Positions 22,253-31,932 of a DNA stretch of 64,000 bases are shown here, in pieces (position 1 is the stretch's first letter; each line of letters begins with the position of its first letter). The translations under genes were made by a program, and so were the position numbers. Source of the DNA: Diphasiastrum complanatum (Eukaryota; Streptophyta; Lycopodiopsida; Lycopodiales; Lycopodiaceae); assembly GCA_029204225.1 (NCBI GenBank), contig CM055107.1:20465997-20529996 (forward strand). Direction: 5' to 3'. The notes under the pieces were generated by a model. It saw only the letters and a list, made by a program, of their open reading frames with translations, made no database searches and had not been told where the DNA came from.

Positions 22253-22890
22253 TTAGATACCCGGTTTGAACCAGGGGTATGAACCACCTGATTCGATGGT
22301 ACAAACTGCATTTGAATCAGACAGGCCAGGTTCGAACCGGTTTTAGGGTTTTTTTGTAATTTATTGAAATTTAACTCTTTTTGAGGATAATCGTATTACA
22401 TAAACTTAGTAATAAGTATCAAGCTAAGTTTGGGATGTCCACAAAGCTAGCACGATGCATCAATTGTGCTGTGCAAAAAGTTTAAAGGATTGGGAATAGA
22501 AAAGTGAACCGTGATTGAAATTTGAGGAATTCTTCCATGAAACTTCCCTTTGTGACGCTAATAGCTATCTCCTTCAATAGTCCTCCAAAAGAGAACTCCA
22601 TAATAGCCTACTAGTAGGTTTATTGATGGAAAATCTCAAATTTTTCATGAATAATGAAGTCACAAGTGACTTGTCAGTCGTTAGGATCATGAGATGATTC
22701 ATTGGGTTTGAAATTTGAACATTCAAGAATCAACAGTAAATGAAAGTCTAATTTTCTAAGATTCAAGAATCAAAACAACAAACACAAGCTATATAATTCA
22801 AATGCTTAAATATAGACAATAATCAAGACAATATAGGTAGCAGCAGTTTGAATTGGGCCGGTTCAACCACAATTCGAACAAACACTATTC
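22253..22890. mobile_element. Second GGTTCGAAC-type insert
   Basis: About 640 bp, non-coding, AT-rich in the middle. The left end (GGTTTGAACC ... GATGGTACAAACTGCATTTG ... GGTTCGAACCGG) matches the reverse complement of the right end of 181-1190. The right end (GGGCCGGTTCAACC) resembles that element's left end. It sits inside the LINE/gypsy debris of intron 2. Borders are approximate. Confidence 0.5.
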
Positions 22891-22928
22891 AGAACTTATA
22901 GCCAATGAAGAGTAGATAAGGCAGATTT

Positions 22929-23240
22929 TTGATGAATAAATTTGAGGATGTTTTCCCTTTTGATTTACCTCATGGGTTACCTCGTGGATTACCACATGTG
23001 AAGGTGGTAGATTGTCAAATAGAGGTTAACTTAAATGTGTCCTTTCAAGATTTAAAAGATCCCATCACCCTCTTATATGAAGCCATCATGTTGATCTATA
23101 GGGATGGTATTATTCGATTTGTAGATCGTAAACCTATTGCTATTAATGAGAGGTTGATTAGATATCTGAGATTGTTCAGAGTTAGAGTCAGAGAATTGAA
23201 GAGATGTCCAGTTGAACTTGCAAATGGTCTGCATACCATA
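22929..23240 (+). pseudogene. Short gypsy polyprotein fragment
   Basis: NKFEDVFPFDLPHGLPRGLP matches the connector just before gypsy RT (compare 36912-36965, [17 protein letters not shown]). Only about 30 residues are recognisable; the rest of the 104-residue frame is not. Confidence 0.6.
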
Positions 23241-23396
23241 TAGTCTAGGCCATTATTGTCTTCTTAGTTAGTTCTTTTTTTAGTTCTGTTAGTTGAGGGC
23301 ATCGATCTGTCTAGTTTCCATCTTTTGATGTACTGTTCAGTCTTATATGCCTTATGGCATGGAAAAGACATTAGTAAAGCTTCTTCTTCTTCTTCT

Positions 23397-23399
<3 letters not shown>

Positions 23400-23429
<30 letters not shown>

Positions 23430-23470
23430 CCCCCCCCCCCCATATCCATCCATCCATCCATCCATCCATG
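23400..23470. repeat. Compound microsatellite (TTC)n(CT)n(C)n(ATCC)n near the exon C acceptor
   Basis: Successive TTC, CT, C and ATCC runs about 130 bp upstream of the exon C splice acceptor; a long pyrimidine tract. Confidence 0.95.
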
Positions 23471-23601
23471 TGCTTGGCTCTTTAAACTTTTCAGTTTTTG
23501 CTACTGATACTGAAACTGAAACTTTTTCGTTTATCCTGGAACAGTTCCACATGTCATTTGCCACATACGAGCTTTGTTTTATGTTTTCAATTTTGGTGCA
23601 G

Positions 23602-24188
23602 GATTTGGACACAAAGGTGCTGCCACATTGCTGGCAACATTTGTTGTTGGTTGTGCATTTGGAGGACTACTGGGAGGATCAATTGCTGATACTTTAGCTA
23701 GAAAATTTCCTGGAGCAGGACGAATCATGTGTGCTCAATTCAGCTCCTTCATGGGCATACCTTTTTCTTGGCTACTTCTCATAGTTTTGCCTCAGGATCC
23801 TCAGCGATGGTTACTATTTGCCACTACTCTTTTTTTCATGGGCTTGACAATTAGTTGGTGTGGTCCTAGTGTGAACAGTCCCATGTTTGCTGATGTTGTT
23901 CCGCGAAAATATAGGACCATGATCTATGCCTTTGATAGGGCTTTCGAAGGGGCATTTTCTGCTGTTGCTGCTCCAGTTGTGGGAATTTTGGCTGAAAGGG
24001 TTTATGGATACAAAGCCGGGGAAACTGTTCCAGATTCTGGTTCCCCAGAAGCAGCTTATGCACTTTCTAGGGGGTTATTCACTGTTATGGCTGTTCCATT
24101 CGGTTTGTGCTGCTTATTCTACACTCCGCTGTATGTTGTTTACAAGGGGGACCATGATAAAGCACATCTTCATATTGATGGGGGATAA
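23602..24188 (+). CDS. MFS transporter, exon C (C-terminal half)
   Basis: Begins after acceptor TTTTGGTGCAG with two bases completing Gly274 and ends with TAA 24186-24188 (residues 275-468). It encodes the last transmembrane helices: FGHKGAATLLATFVVGCAFG, GRIMCAQFSSFMGIPFSW, FMGLTISWCGPSVNSPMFAD, PRKYRTMIYAFDRAFEG, GLFTVMAVPFGLCCLFYTPL and a short cytosolic tail. These blocks are strongly conserved in the family. The frame is intact. With exons A and B this makes a complete, apparently functional carrier spread over 19 kb. Confidence 0.92.
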
Positions 24189-24860
24189 CTACCGAAGATT
24201 CAGCTTTGCAGTCATTAGGTGGGTTCGGTATTCTTATATTTTTGTAGCTTCAGATTGCTCTACCTATTCATCTTTGAGCTTACAATTATATGTACTTTCA
24301 AAATGTTCTCAACCATGCCCAGCATTATGTTAAAAGTGGGTTCCTTGTACCAGATCTCCGAGCTATGCAAAATAGCATTGATGTTGTAAAGAATGAACAT
24401 TTCTTTGTTATTCTAAAGTATTAGCTATTACTTACCTAGACATATACCGATTTCAATCAATACAATGATTCAATGGCATCATTACAATGCAATCCAGTTG
24501 ATGCTAGAGTTGGGAAACTAGCTTAAACTACAGATGTCACCATCCAAACACGAGGTAAAGATGCAGCAAATTAGCGATACAGGTACTTTGATATGCGGTG
24601 ACAGAGCCCGACGGTACGGCCTCTTCATGATTTGGCCTTCTGACTCCCTAAGCGAAAACACACTTTTTAGTGTTTTGCATCCCCTTGGTCCTTTGGCTGT
24701 TCGCTCTCTTAGATGGTGGTCGTTACTATATAACTACCACATTGAGAGGCTTCATTAGAAGTTGGAGCAACCTGCATAAATGCATTACTCTCGTCAGAAC
24801 CGGCAACCTGCATAAGTGCACTGCTCTCGTCAAGAGCTTCAAGATGATACCCATATTGCC
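24189..24860 (+). other. 3' UTR and downstream flank of the MFS gene
   Basis: No gene. AT-rich tail with several near-matches to plant polyadenylation elements; no clear single site. Confidence 0.4.
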
Positions 24861-24864
24861 CACT

Positions 24865-24903
24865 CAATTATTATTATTATTATTAAATTTTTTAAAAAAT
24901 TTA

Positions 24904-24944
<41 letters not shown>
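24865..24944. repeat. (TTA)n and (TA)n microsatellites
   Basis: A TTA run (about 24867-24885) followed by a TA run (24906-24943). Confidence 0.95.
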
Positions 24945-24946
<2 letters not shown>

Positions 24947-25015
24947 GGTACCACGGTACCAGTATGGTCCCGCAGTACCGGGATCCGCGGTACCCAGTAC
25001 CACGGGACCATTGGT
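24945..25015. repeat. GGTACC-rich palindromic block
   Basis: GGTACC, CGGTACC, AGTACCGG, GCGGTACC and AGTACCACGG follow one another, with an internal GGATCC-like GGGATCC. Several overlapping hairpins can form. Function unknown; the low-complexity TA run lies directly beside it. Confidence 0.7.
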
Positions 25016-25250
25016 TGCAACAGATTTGCTGGTGTAGGTTGTTTTTATTAAGCAAAGCATGGCAAGTAATGCTAATGGTTGGCATCAGTTACACATCATA
25101 ACCAGGGTAATATGGTTGCATCATCTTGAATAGTAGCACAAGACATGATTAAGTTAAAGATGGTAGATTCTGTAGTATTCAATGTAGTTATTCTATTAAA
25201 AAGGTTTGATGGTGGAAATGTATATGCACTGTAGGGTGTGTTAGCTGAAA

Positions 25251-25549
25251 AACTGAAGTTTACCATTTGCATAGAGCATAGATGTTCCTTTGGTAAAAAA
25301 TACAGAACAACTTGTTTTGTTGATACAAAAGGAGTTAACATTCCTATTTTCATTTTTTCTTTCAAGAAAAACCTTTCAAAAACACTTTTGGGAACCAAAA
25401 AACTGAAGTTTACCATTTGCATAGAGCATAGATGTCCCTTTGGTAAAAAATACAGAACAACTTGTTTTGTTGATACAAAAGGAGTTAACATTCCTATTTT
25501 CATTTTTTCTTTGAAGAAAAACCTTTCAAAACACTTATGGGAACCAAAA
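25251..25549 (+). repeat. 150-bp tandem duplication, 50-codon unit open on both strands
   Basis: Copies at 25251-25400 and 25401-25549 differ at about five positions. The plus strand has one open frame of 127 residues (25238-25621) with two copies of a roughly 50-residue unit containing KFTICIEHRC, FGKKYRTTCFVDTKGVNIP and FIFS.KKNLSK. The minus strand is also open (25096-25578). The plus unit carries three or four Cys and basic residues and matches no family I know. Whether either frame is expressed is unknown. Confidence 0.7.
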
Positions 25550-25889
25550 AACCAGGAGTTTGTAAATTTAAATGACATTCCACTACCGAAAAATCTGTTG
25601 ACACATATTCTGTACTTCTAATTAATTACCGGAGAAAAATCAATTCAAAATATTCATATAGAGGGAAATGCTTATTAGCTTTGTGAATTTTGATCACTTA
25701 CTAAGCATGTACATTTTGTGACTCCAAAGAATATTCAATAGTTATTTCCAGATTGAATTGTAGGTCATCAAACATGAAAGCAATTTGCTGGGACTAGACC
25801 ATACTGTGCATCAAGTTGACTTTGTGTAAGCTACCTGGTCCCAAAGAACTCTCCACCTTAAATAAATCAAAGGAGGCGGCTTTATATTC

Positions 25890-26190
25890 CATATTCTAGG
25901 AGAGTAGTTTCTCTAGCAGATTTATAAAAATAAGGCTCTTTTTTTCATCATAAAAGCATTTGATATTAGACTTATCCTTTTTAGCACCAAAATAAGTAGC
26001 CTCATCTTGACTTTCATCCTTGCTGCTCTTTTTGTTGAAATTCCACTTGCCTTTGTTGCCCTTGCCTTTGATGAAGAATGTCATCTCATCTCCACCTTTA
26101 GTAGAAGTTATGCCACTTAAGCCTATGCTCTTCGGCCACCAACACCTCTTGAAAGTCTGCAATAGATTGTAAAGTCTTTTGATATGCAAT
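25890..26190 (-). pseudogene. Copia gag C-terminal fragment fused to copia-B
   Basis: The minus strand reads SIADFQEVLVAEEHRLKW, the end of a copia gag capsid domain, then a Lys/Gly-rich stretch (KGKGNKGKWNFNKK) and KCFYDEKK, a ruined zinc knuckle. It resembles the gag at 59605-60330. It directly follows an integrase end in the same minus-strand frame region (about 26190), an impossible order for one element, so it is a recombination product. Confidence 0.7.
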
Positions 26191-26738
26191 ACAACCAAAA
26201 ACTCGTAGATGATCCACTTTAGGTTTTATACCTGTGAAAGCTTCTTCTGGAGTTCAATTAAGAACAGCTTTTGTAGGGCTTTTGTTAAGTAAATAAACTG
26301 CTGTACAAATTGCATCTCCCCACAAATGATTCTTGAGGTTCTTAGCATGCTTCGAGCACTCTCCACAATGGACCTGTTCTTTCTCTCGGCTACTCCATTA
26401 TGTTGTGGTGTATCCGTCGAAGCAAACTGTCTCTTTATTCTATGTTCGTTGCAGAATTCCTGGAACTCTGTAGATATGTACTCACCTCCCTTATCTGAAC
26501 GTAGAATATTTATTTGCTTTCCTGTTTGCTTCTCAACAAGTGATTTGAATTGAGTAAAGAACTTAAAAGCTTGGCTTTTATACTTAAGCAAGTATATCCA
26601 TACTTTTCTGGAAAAATCATCTACAAATACCATGAAGTAGGATGCTCTCCCTATAGACTCAGTTTGCATGGGACCACATAAGTTTGTATGACCAAGCTCC
26701 AAGATCTCCTTGGCTCCAAATGCTCCATCCTTAGGAAA
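26191..26738 (-). pseudogene. Copia-B integrase core
   Basis: The minus strand reads HTNLCGPMQTESIGRASYFM, VFVDDFSRKVWIYLLKYKS, INILRSDKGGEYISTEFQEF and STDTPQHNGVAERKNRS. These are the copia integrase core blocks with both Asp residues and the Glu of the DDE triad. After an indel come the C-terminal KPKVDHLRVFGCIAYQ-type residues, where the gag fragment begins. RT and RNase H are missing. Confidence 0.85.
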
Positions 26739-27149
26739 CTACATACGATGATGCTTGTCCATAACACATTCTTCACAGATTTTTTTCGAAGATATGATAT
26801 TAGGTAATTCTATTACCATATTATTGTGCGCATCAAGTTTGTAAAGTTGACCTTCCAAAGATCCTTTGACCACAACTTTGTAATCTTTGTTTTTGTCTTT
26901 GATAAGACACTTTTGATCATCAAACTCAACTTTCATATTCTGTTTAGCGATAGCAGAAACTGAAAGTAAATTCTTCTTTAAACTTGGAGCATAGAGAACA
27001 TTCTTAATTTCTCCTATATTCCCTGAAGGTAAATGTACTCTCACTGTACCTCGACCTTTGATGTCGTAAGAAGAATTGTCTCCAAGCTTGACATGTGCAT
27101 TTACACCACTGTCATCAAACTGTGTAAACCACTCACAATGTGGTGTCAT
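26739..27149 (-). pseudogene. Copia-B protease/pre-integrase region
   Basis: Reads MTPHCEWFTQFDDSGV, VHLPSGNIGEIKNVLYAPSL and KKNLLSVSAIAKQNMKVEFD, ending in the pre-integrase zinc motif CEECVMDKHHRM. Continuous with the integrase on the same strand. Confidence 0.82.
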
Positions 27150-27286
27150 ATGTTGCGTTGCTCCAGAATCATGTACCAGCAGTCTTTAGAGTTCTCTGAT
27201 GTTGAGGCTGAGAAAAACTCATAGCATCTCACAACCTCACTTTTGTCTTCGTCTTCAACGAAGTTGCCTGACTGCTTCTTCTTGTC

Positions 27287-28136
27287 CTAGATGGCCTTCT
27301 TTTTCCTGCACTCAAACGCAAAGTGACCATATTTATCACAAAAGTTACAATTGCCATTTCTCTTTGGATTGGACTTGGAACTGTCTCTATTTTTCGAATT
27401 GTCCTTGCCTTCCTGCTTCTGATCCTTTTTACCTCCGTTTTTTTTGCCCTTTTTACCTTGATTCTTGGTAAAAAAACTCAATTGCTTGAGATCTTCCCTA
27501 GACATCGAGTTTTGTCTTCGTAATTCTTCTTGAAGTAGCAATCCATTTAGCTCGTCGAATGTCGACGATCTTTCCCTCAAACTTAGTGTCATAACAAAGT
27601 TTTGATATTGAAATGGTAAGCTATTCAAAACAACTTGTACAAGGGTATTATCAAGTACAATTTTTCCTATAGAAGACAACTGATCTCTTAGATCCTTGAC
27701 CCTGGTAATAAAATCTGTAATAGATTCTTCTGATTCCATTTTCAAGGTATGAAGTTTATTATTCAAGAACAATGCTCGAGATTTAATCACCGTTTCATAT
27801 GTATTCCTAAGAGTATCCCATGTTTCATTAGGAAACTGCATTCTTGATAAAAGGAATAACCTTATTTTTCACGGATAAATTGATGATATGGTGTGCACGC
27901 TGCACCCGCTTCTCAAATATCCTTCTATCTTGATCATTGAGGCCGTGAGCCATCACCTCTTGTCTCGTGACAATTTTCCAATAATCTCTGTCCATAGGTA
28001 TATTCTTAAGTTTGAACTTCCACAAGCTGTAGTTAGATCCATCTAACTTGCTTGACTCCGGAAGAACGAATTCATGAAGGCTCCTTGTCGTTGACGTACA
28101 AAGATGATGGGCTTTCCACTTAGAATATAATTGCAT
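27287..28136 (-). pseudogene. Copia-B gag, frameshifted
   Basis: Two overlapping minus-strand frames: 28136-27828 with LDGSNYSLWKFKLKNIPMDR, and 27841-27287 with WDTLRNTYETVIKSRALFLN, the basic region, and zinc knuckle CNFCDKYGHFAFECRKKK (CX2CX4HX4C). One frameshift at about 27835. No primer-binding site or LTR was found to the right, so the 5' end is lost. Confidence 0.85.
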
Positions 28137-29510
28137 GCAACAAATTTTGAGGATATCTCCTTTAGATGAGACCTTTTCAATTGTTGCCTTCCCTGGAAAT
28201 CACCTGTCTAGATCTTGTCTTCCATGGAAACCACCTGTCCAGATCTTGCCTTTCTTGTAGAAATCAGTTCACTGCTTGCCCCGAATCAGACCTATCCTGT
28301 TGCCTCAGTAAGACCTATCTACCTGGTCTTTTTCTATACTATTCTAGCAAAATTGGTATTAACTTAGGTACCTAGTCAACCTCAGACTTTGACTTATACT
28401 AAAAATAAAAATAGGCCTTTGAACTAGCTCGTAGGCTAGCCTCTACAACTAATTAACTAACCATTAATTATTAACAGATCAAGCTAGATCTTGCCTATTC
28501 TTCACAAATAAGACGGGTGTGCTGCCTACTGACTGGAGTATGGGTAGTTCTCAGGACATTTCCGCACCACACATACAGGTATGATGCTAAACAATATAAC
28601 TTCGCACTCAATATTATTGTTAAAACCTAATGCATTTCTATGGAGACTATTTTAGGTTTTTAGATCTATAATGTGTTACAAATGAGCTATTATTACGAGT
28701 CACATTGTTACACTTTCCAGACAAGAAATATGAGCTGAATTTTGGGTTTGTGTAAGGTGTCACTTTTCATAAAAAAATACGACGAATGATACCTATACTC
28801 TCATACACTGGAAAACAAACAGTAAAAGAATAAGTATAACATAAATGCAAGCAAGCTATGTTAGCATTTAAGGTGTTGGGATTGTGAATCGGTTTTTGGT
28901 TATAAGAGGCTTGAATGGCACGGATCTGCCCAAGTTTCATATCATAGCATTCAGTCCAAATGCTTAGTATCCATGGATCTGTCTTGACACTTAATGCTAT
29001 GCCTGAACTATACGTGTTCTATACTGTGTGATTGAGAATGATACATACGTTATGTATCTGTTAAAATTTCATACGATTTTTGTGCCCTAGCGCTGATCAG
29101 TATGGCTTCTACCCTGATATGGCCTTTTCTATAAGGCAGAATGTATTGCTAGTAAGAAGGTTTTGGTTGGGAACATTGGCCAAATGCTTTTGAACTATAT
29201 TTATGTTGTTAAGTAGTGAATCTTGTTTCGGACATGGATAACAACTGATGCTCAGCCATGACACTTGTCTTCCCCAATGTACTAACTCGTGCGATTTTGT
29301 GTTGTAGGATGATGGTAGGTATCAGTTGAGTATCCTAAAACTTACTTCCCTTTATGATGCTTTGTCCTATAAAACTTTATACAGCTTTGTTATAACCTGT
29401 TATGCTATAAAATAAAAGGGTTCATAGGATTTGGTCTTTAGTTGAAGGACTATGTGAAATGTTTCACTCTCTCTCACATTGTAGTATTCTCTCCTTTGCT
29501 ATAGAGGTGC
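28137..29510. other. No gene recognised
   Basis: AT-rich DNA with stops in all frames. 28180-28260 has an imperfect direct repeat (CCTGGAAATCACCTGTCTAG / CATGGAAACCACCTGTCCAG). Confidence 0.5.
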
Positions 29511-29514
29511 AATT

Positions 29515-29516
<2 letters not shown>

Positions 29517-29562
<46 letters not shown>
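29517..29562. repeat. (CT)n microsatellite
   Basis: Uninterrupted CT run of about 23 units. Confidence 0.97.
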
Positions 29563-29564
<2 letters not shown>

Positions 29565-29827
29565 TCCTCCCTCCCTCCCGTGGAATGACTTTTCTTGTAT
29601 GCTCTAATTTGTTCATTTACATGTTATTAGAGCAAGTTATGATTAAAACCTACAAATGATCCGGGCATGTAGTTTGGATTCTAGAATAGAATTTTATTTT
29701 ACATTTTAGAAATAAAAGTAAAACTATTTTTCTTTGTTAGAAAATCTCAGCTTGTGTAGATAGAAGTTTCTATAGCAGACATCTCTTTGTTTAAAAAAAA
29801 TTTGTTTCGTTTTTGTTTGTAGATATG

Positions 29828-29828
<1 letters not shown>

Positions 29829-29874
<46 letters not shown>

Positions 29875-29904
29875 GAGCATAGTGTGCCCGTCGATCAGTC
29901 GATG

Positions 29905-29963
<59 letters not shown>

Positions 29964-30044
29964 TACGTACGTATATGTATGTGTATATGTGTGTATGTGT
30001 ATGTGTATGTGTATATGTGCATGTGTATGTGTATGTATATGTGC

Positions 30045-30128
<84 letters not shown>

Positions 30129-30180
30129 GTATGTGTATGTGTGTGTATATGTATATGTATATATATATCTATATATGTAA
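29829..30180. repeat. Compound (TA)n/(GT)n/(GTAT)n microsatellite with perfect purine-pyrimidine alternation
   Basis: (TA)n at 29829-29873, then from 29905 to 30168 a GT run, ACGT repeats, mixed GTAT/GTGTAT units and a second TA run. I checked every base from 29905 to 30168: purines and pyrimidines alternate without one exception for 264 bp. The long open frames here are an artefact of the repeat. Confidence 0.97.
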
Positions 30181-30711
30181 AACTATTTGTGCGCATGTGG
30201 TGCGCATATGTGTATGGGTGCACCCATGCATCCTCCTCTCCTCACCCATGCATACACACTTTCTTAACTGAAAATGATGGGGAGGGATATGCATGTATGG
30301 CATATTCCCATACATTTGCACATTGTGTGCATTGAGGGGTGGGCCCCAAGAAGATTTCCCACCCGCTCCCTCCCACTCACTAAATTCAAATATCTTTATC
30401 TAAACTCAAATATTTGAAGTTTGAAGTTAAGGTTTTATTTTCTTCACACACTTCAATGTGCTTTAAACTTTAGCCAATAATTTCTAATACATGGCTTTCT
30501 TATTTATTTTGAATTACCAAAGTTTTATTCATAAATCATGAACATAAAAATTTTCTTGACTACCTTAAACTGTTGCTTTTTATTTTTCAATCCTTCAAAT
30601 CCCTATCTTGGCCCACCATTTTCAGGAATGTTTAACCACAACCACAAACTCACTAGCTTTAACAAATCGGAAGTAAAAGAGACAATAAAAGAAAAAAAAT
30701 AGGGGAGGGTT

Positions 30712-30900
30712 GGGGGGGGGGGGGCTGGTGGGGAGGGGAGATTTGGAACACGTGTGTGTGTGTGCGCGCGCTTATGTGTGCGTGCGTGCGCCTATGTGTG
30801 TGTCTGTGTGCGTGTGTGTGAGCTTTCTCCGACACATCGAATGCGCGGGGGTGTGCGCGCGCACACACGCACACGCGTGCACGCACACACACACACATCT
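30712..30900. repeat. G run plus GT/GC and AC/GC alternating tracts
   Basis: A G run (30712-30724), a GT/GC-rich stretch (30752-30822), then GTGTGCGCGCGCACACACGC with CGCGTGCACGC (30850-30895). CG-containing alternating sequence is a strong Z-DNA former. Confidence 0.9.
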
Positions 30901-30986
30901 CCATATAAAAAACTTTTTGTGGATGAGGTATATTGTATGAAGTATAGAGTCTAGAGTCCTTTTTTCTCTTTCCCTCTCTCCCATGG

Positions 30987-30989
<3 letters not shown>

Positions 30990-31054
<65 letters not shown>
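30990..31054. repeat. (CT)n microsatellite
   Basis: Uninterrupted CT run of about 32 units. Confidence 0.97.
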
Positions 31055-31060
<6 letters not shown>

Positions 31061-31834
31061 CAGGCTGGTGAACTTGATGGTGAATCATCGTCGATTTTTC
31101 GTGAAGTTTAGAGAGCTGCTTGGTGATGGAGAGCATATCTTTTGCAGCACAACTATTTGGTTATTAGAGCTGTATATTCGTTATTCAGTGAAGAGAGCAT
31201 CATTGGCGCATATCCACGGAGATTTTGTTTGCTCTTAAATGTAGATTTGCTACTTAGTGATTTATAATACGTTTATAAGAATGACAACACTATTAGTGTG
31301 TCTACCTTTGAGGCAATGCTAGATAGCCTAGTGTATAGCCAGACAATGGTATTAGATTTAAGCAATGACATTTCTACGATGTTTTGAAATTGGTTGAAAA
31401 TATATATTTGGACTATTTAAAATGTCTCTTAACCAAAAATGTTATGTATTATAGGAATTCCTTAGTACAAAAGGGCCTCTCAAAAGATACTTTTCTTTTT
31501 TTTTTTTCTCTAATTTTTGCTTCCACTTGGACCAATCAAAAGACCTAAAAATGAAATCTATGTAATGTAGCTCATCGGGACTAGCAAATTGGTTTGTAAT
31601 TTTTGAATTTTTTAAATTGCCGCCAGATAGCTCTTACGCATATGATTGGTTGGCTTGTGCTGTCCGTAGAGTACAATGCTGCCCCGAATCAACTTTTTCA
31701 AGTTAAATTGCTAACCCGGAATGGTTACAAACTAGATCACAGTTACAAACTAGTTTATAATAGTAACAACATTGGTTGGATATTGTGATCACAGTAATTT
31801 TGCATAGTTACAGTTAGCGACCAAGTTTGAATTA
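31055..31834. other. No gene recognised
   Basis: AT-rich, stops in all frames. It may hold the upstream region of the decayed gene at 31929. Confidence 0.4.

Positions 31835-31927
<93 letters not shown>
31835..31927. repeat. (TG)n(AG)n microsatellite
   Basis: About 12 TG units followed by about 35 AG units, ending just before ATG 31927-31929. Confidence 0.97.

Positions 31928-31932
<5 letters not shown>

Larger units (their letters stand above)
10643..23601 (+). other. Intron 2 of the MFS gene (12,959 bp)
   Basis: Bounded by GTAAGC (10643) and TTTTGGTGCAG (ending 23601). Most of it is nested retrotransposon: a minus-strand copia element (10985-20275) carrying a gypsy insertion (12481-17265), then an inverted gypsy LTR relative, gypsy and LINE pseudogenes, a GGTTCGAAC-type insert and microsatellites. 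10643-10984 holds no gene. Splice sites remain consensus despite the load. Confidence 0.85.

Noticed and set aside
29747-30335. Long open frames of Tyr/Ile, Cys/Val or His/Thr through the GT/TA microsatellite
   Set aside because: Dinucleotide repeats give open frames without stops; composition is pure repeat and no domain is present.
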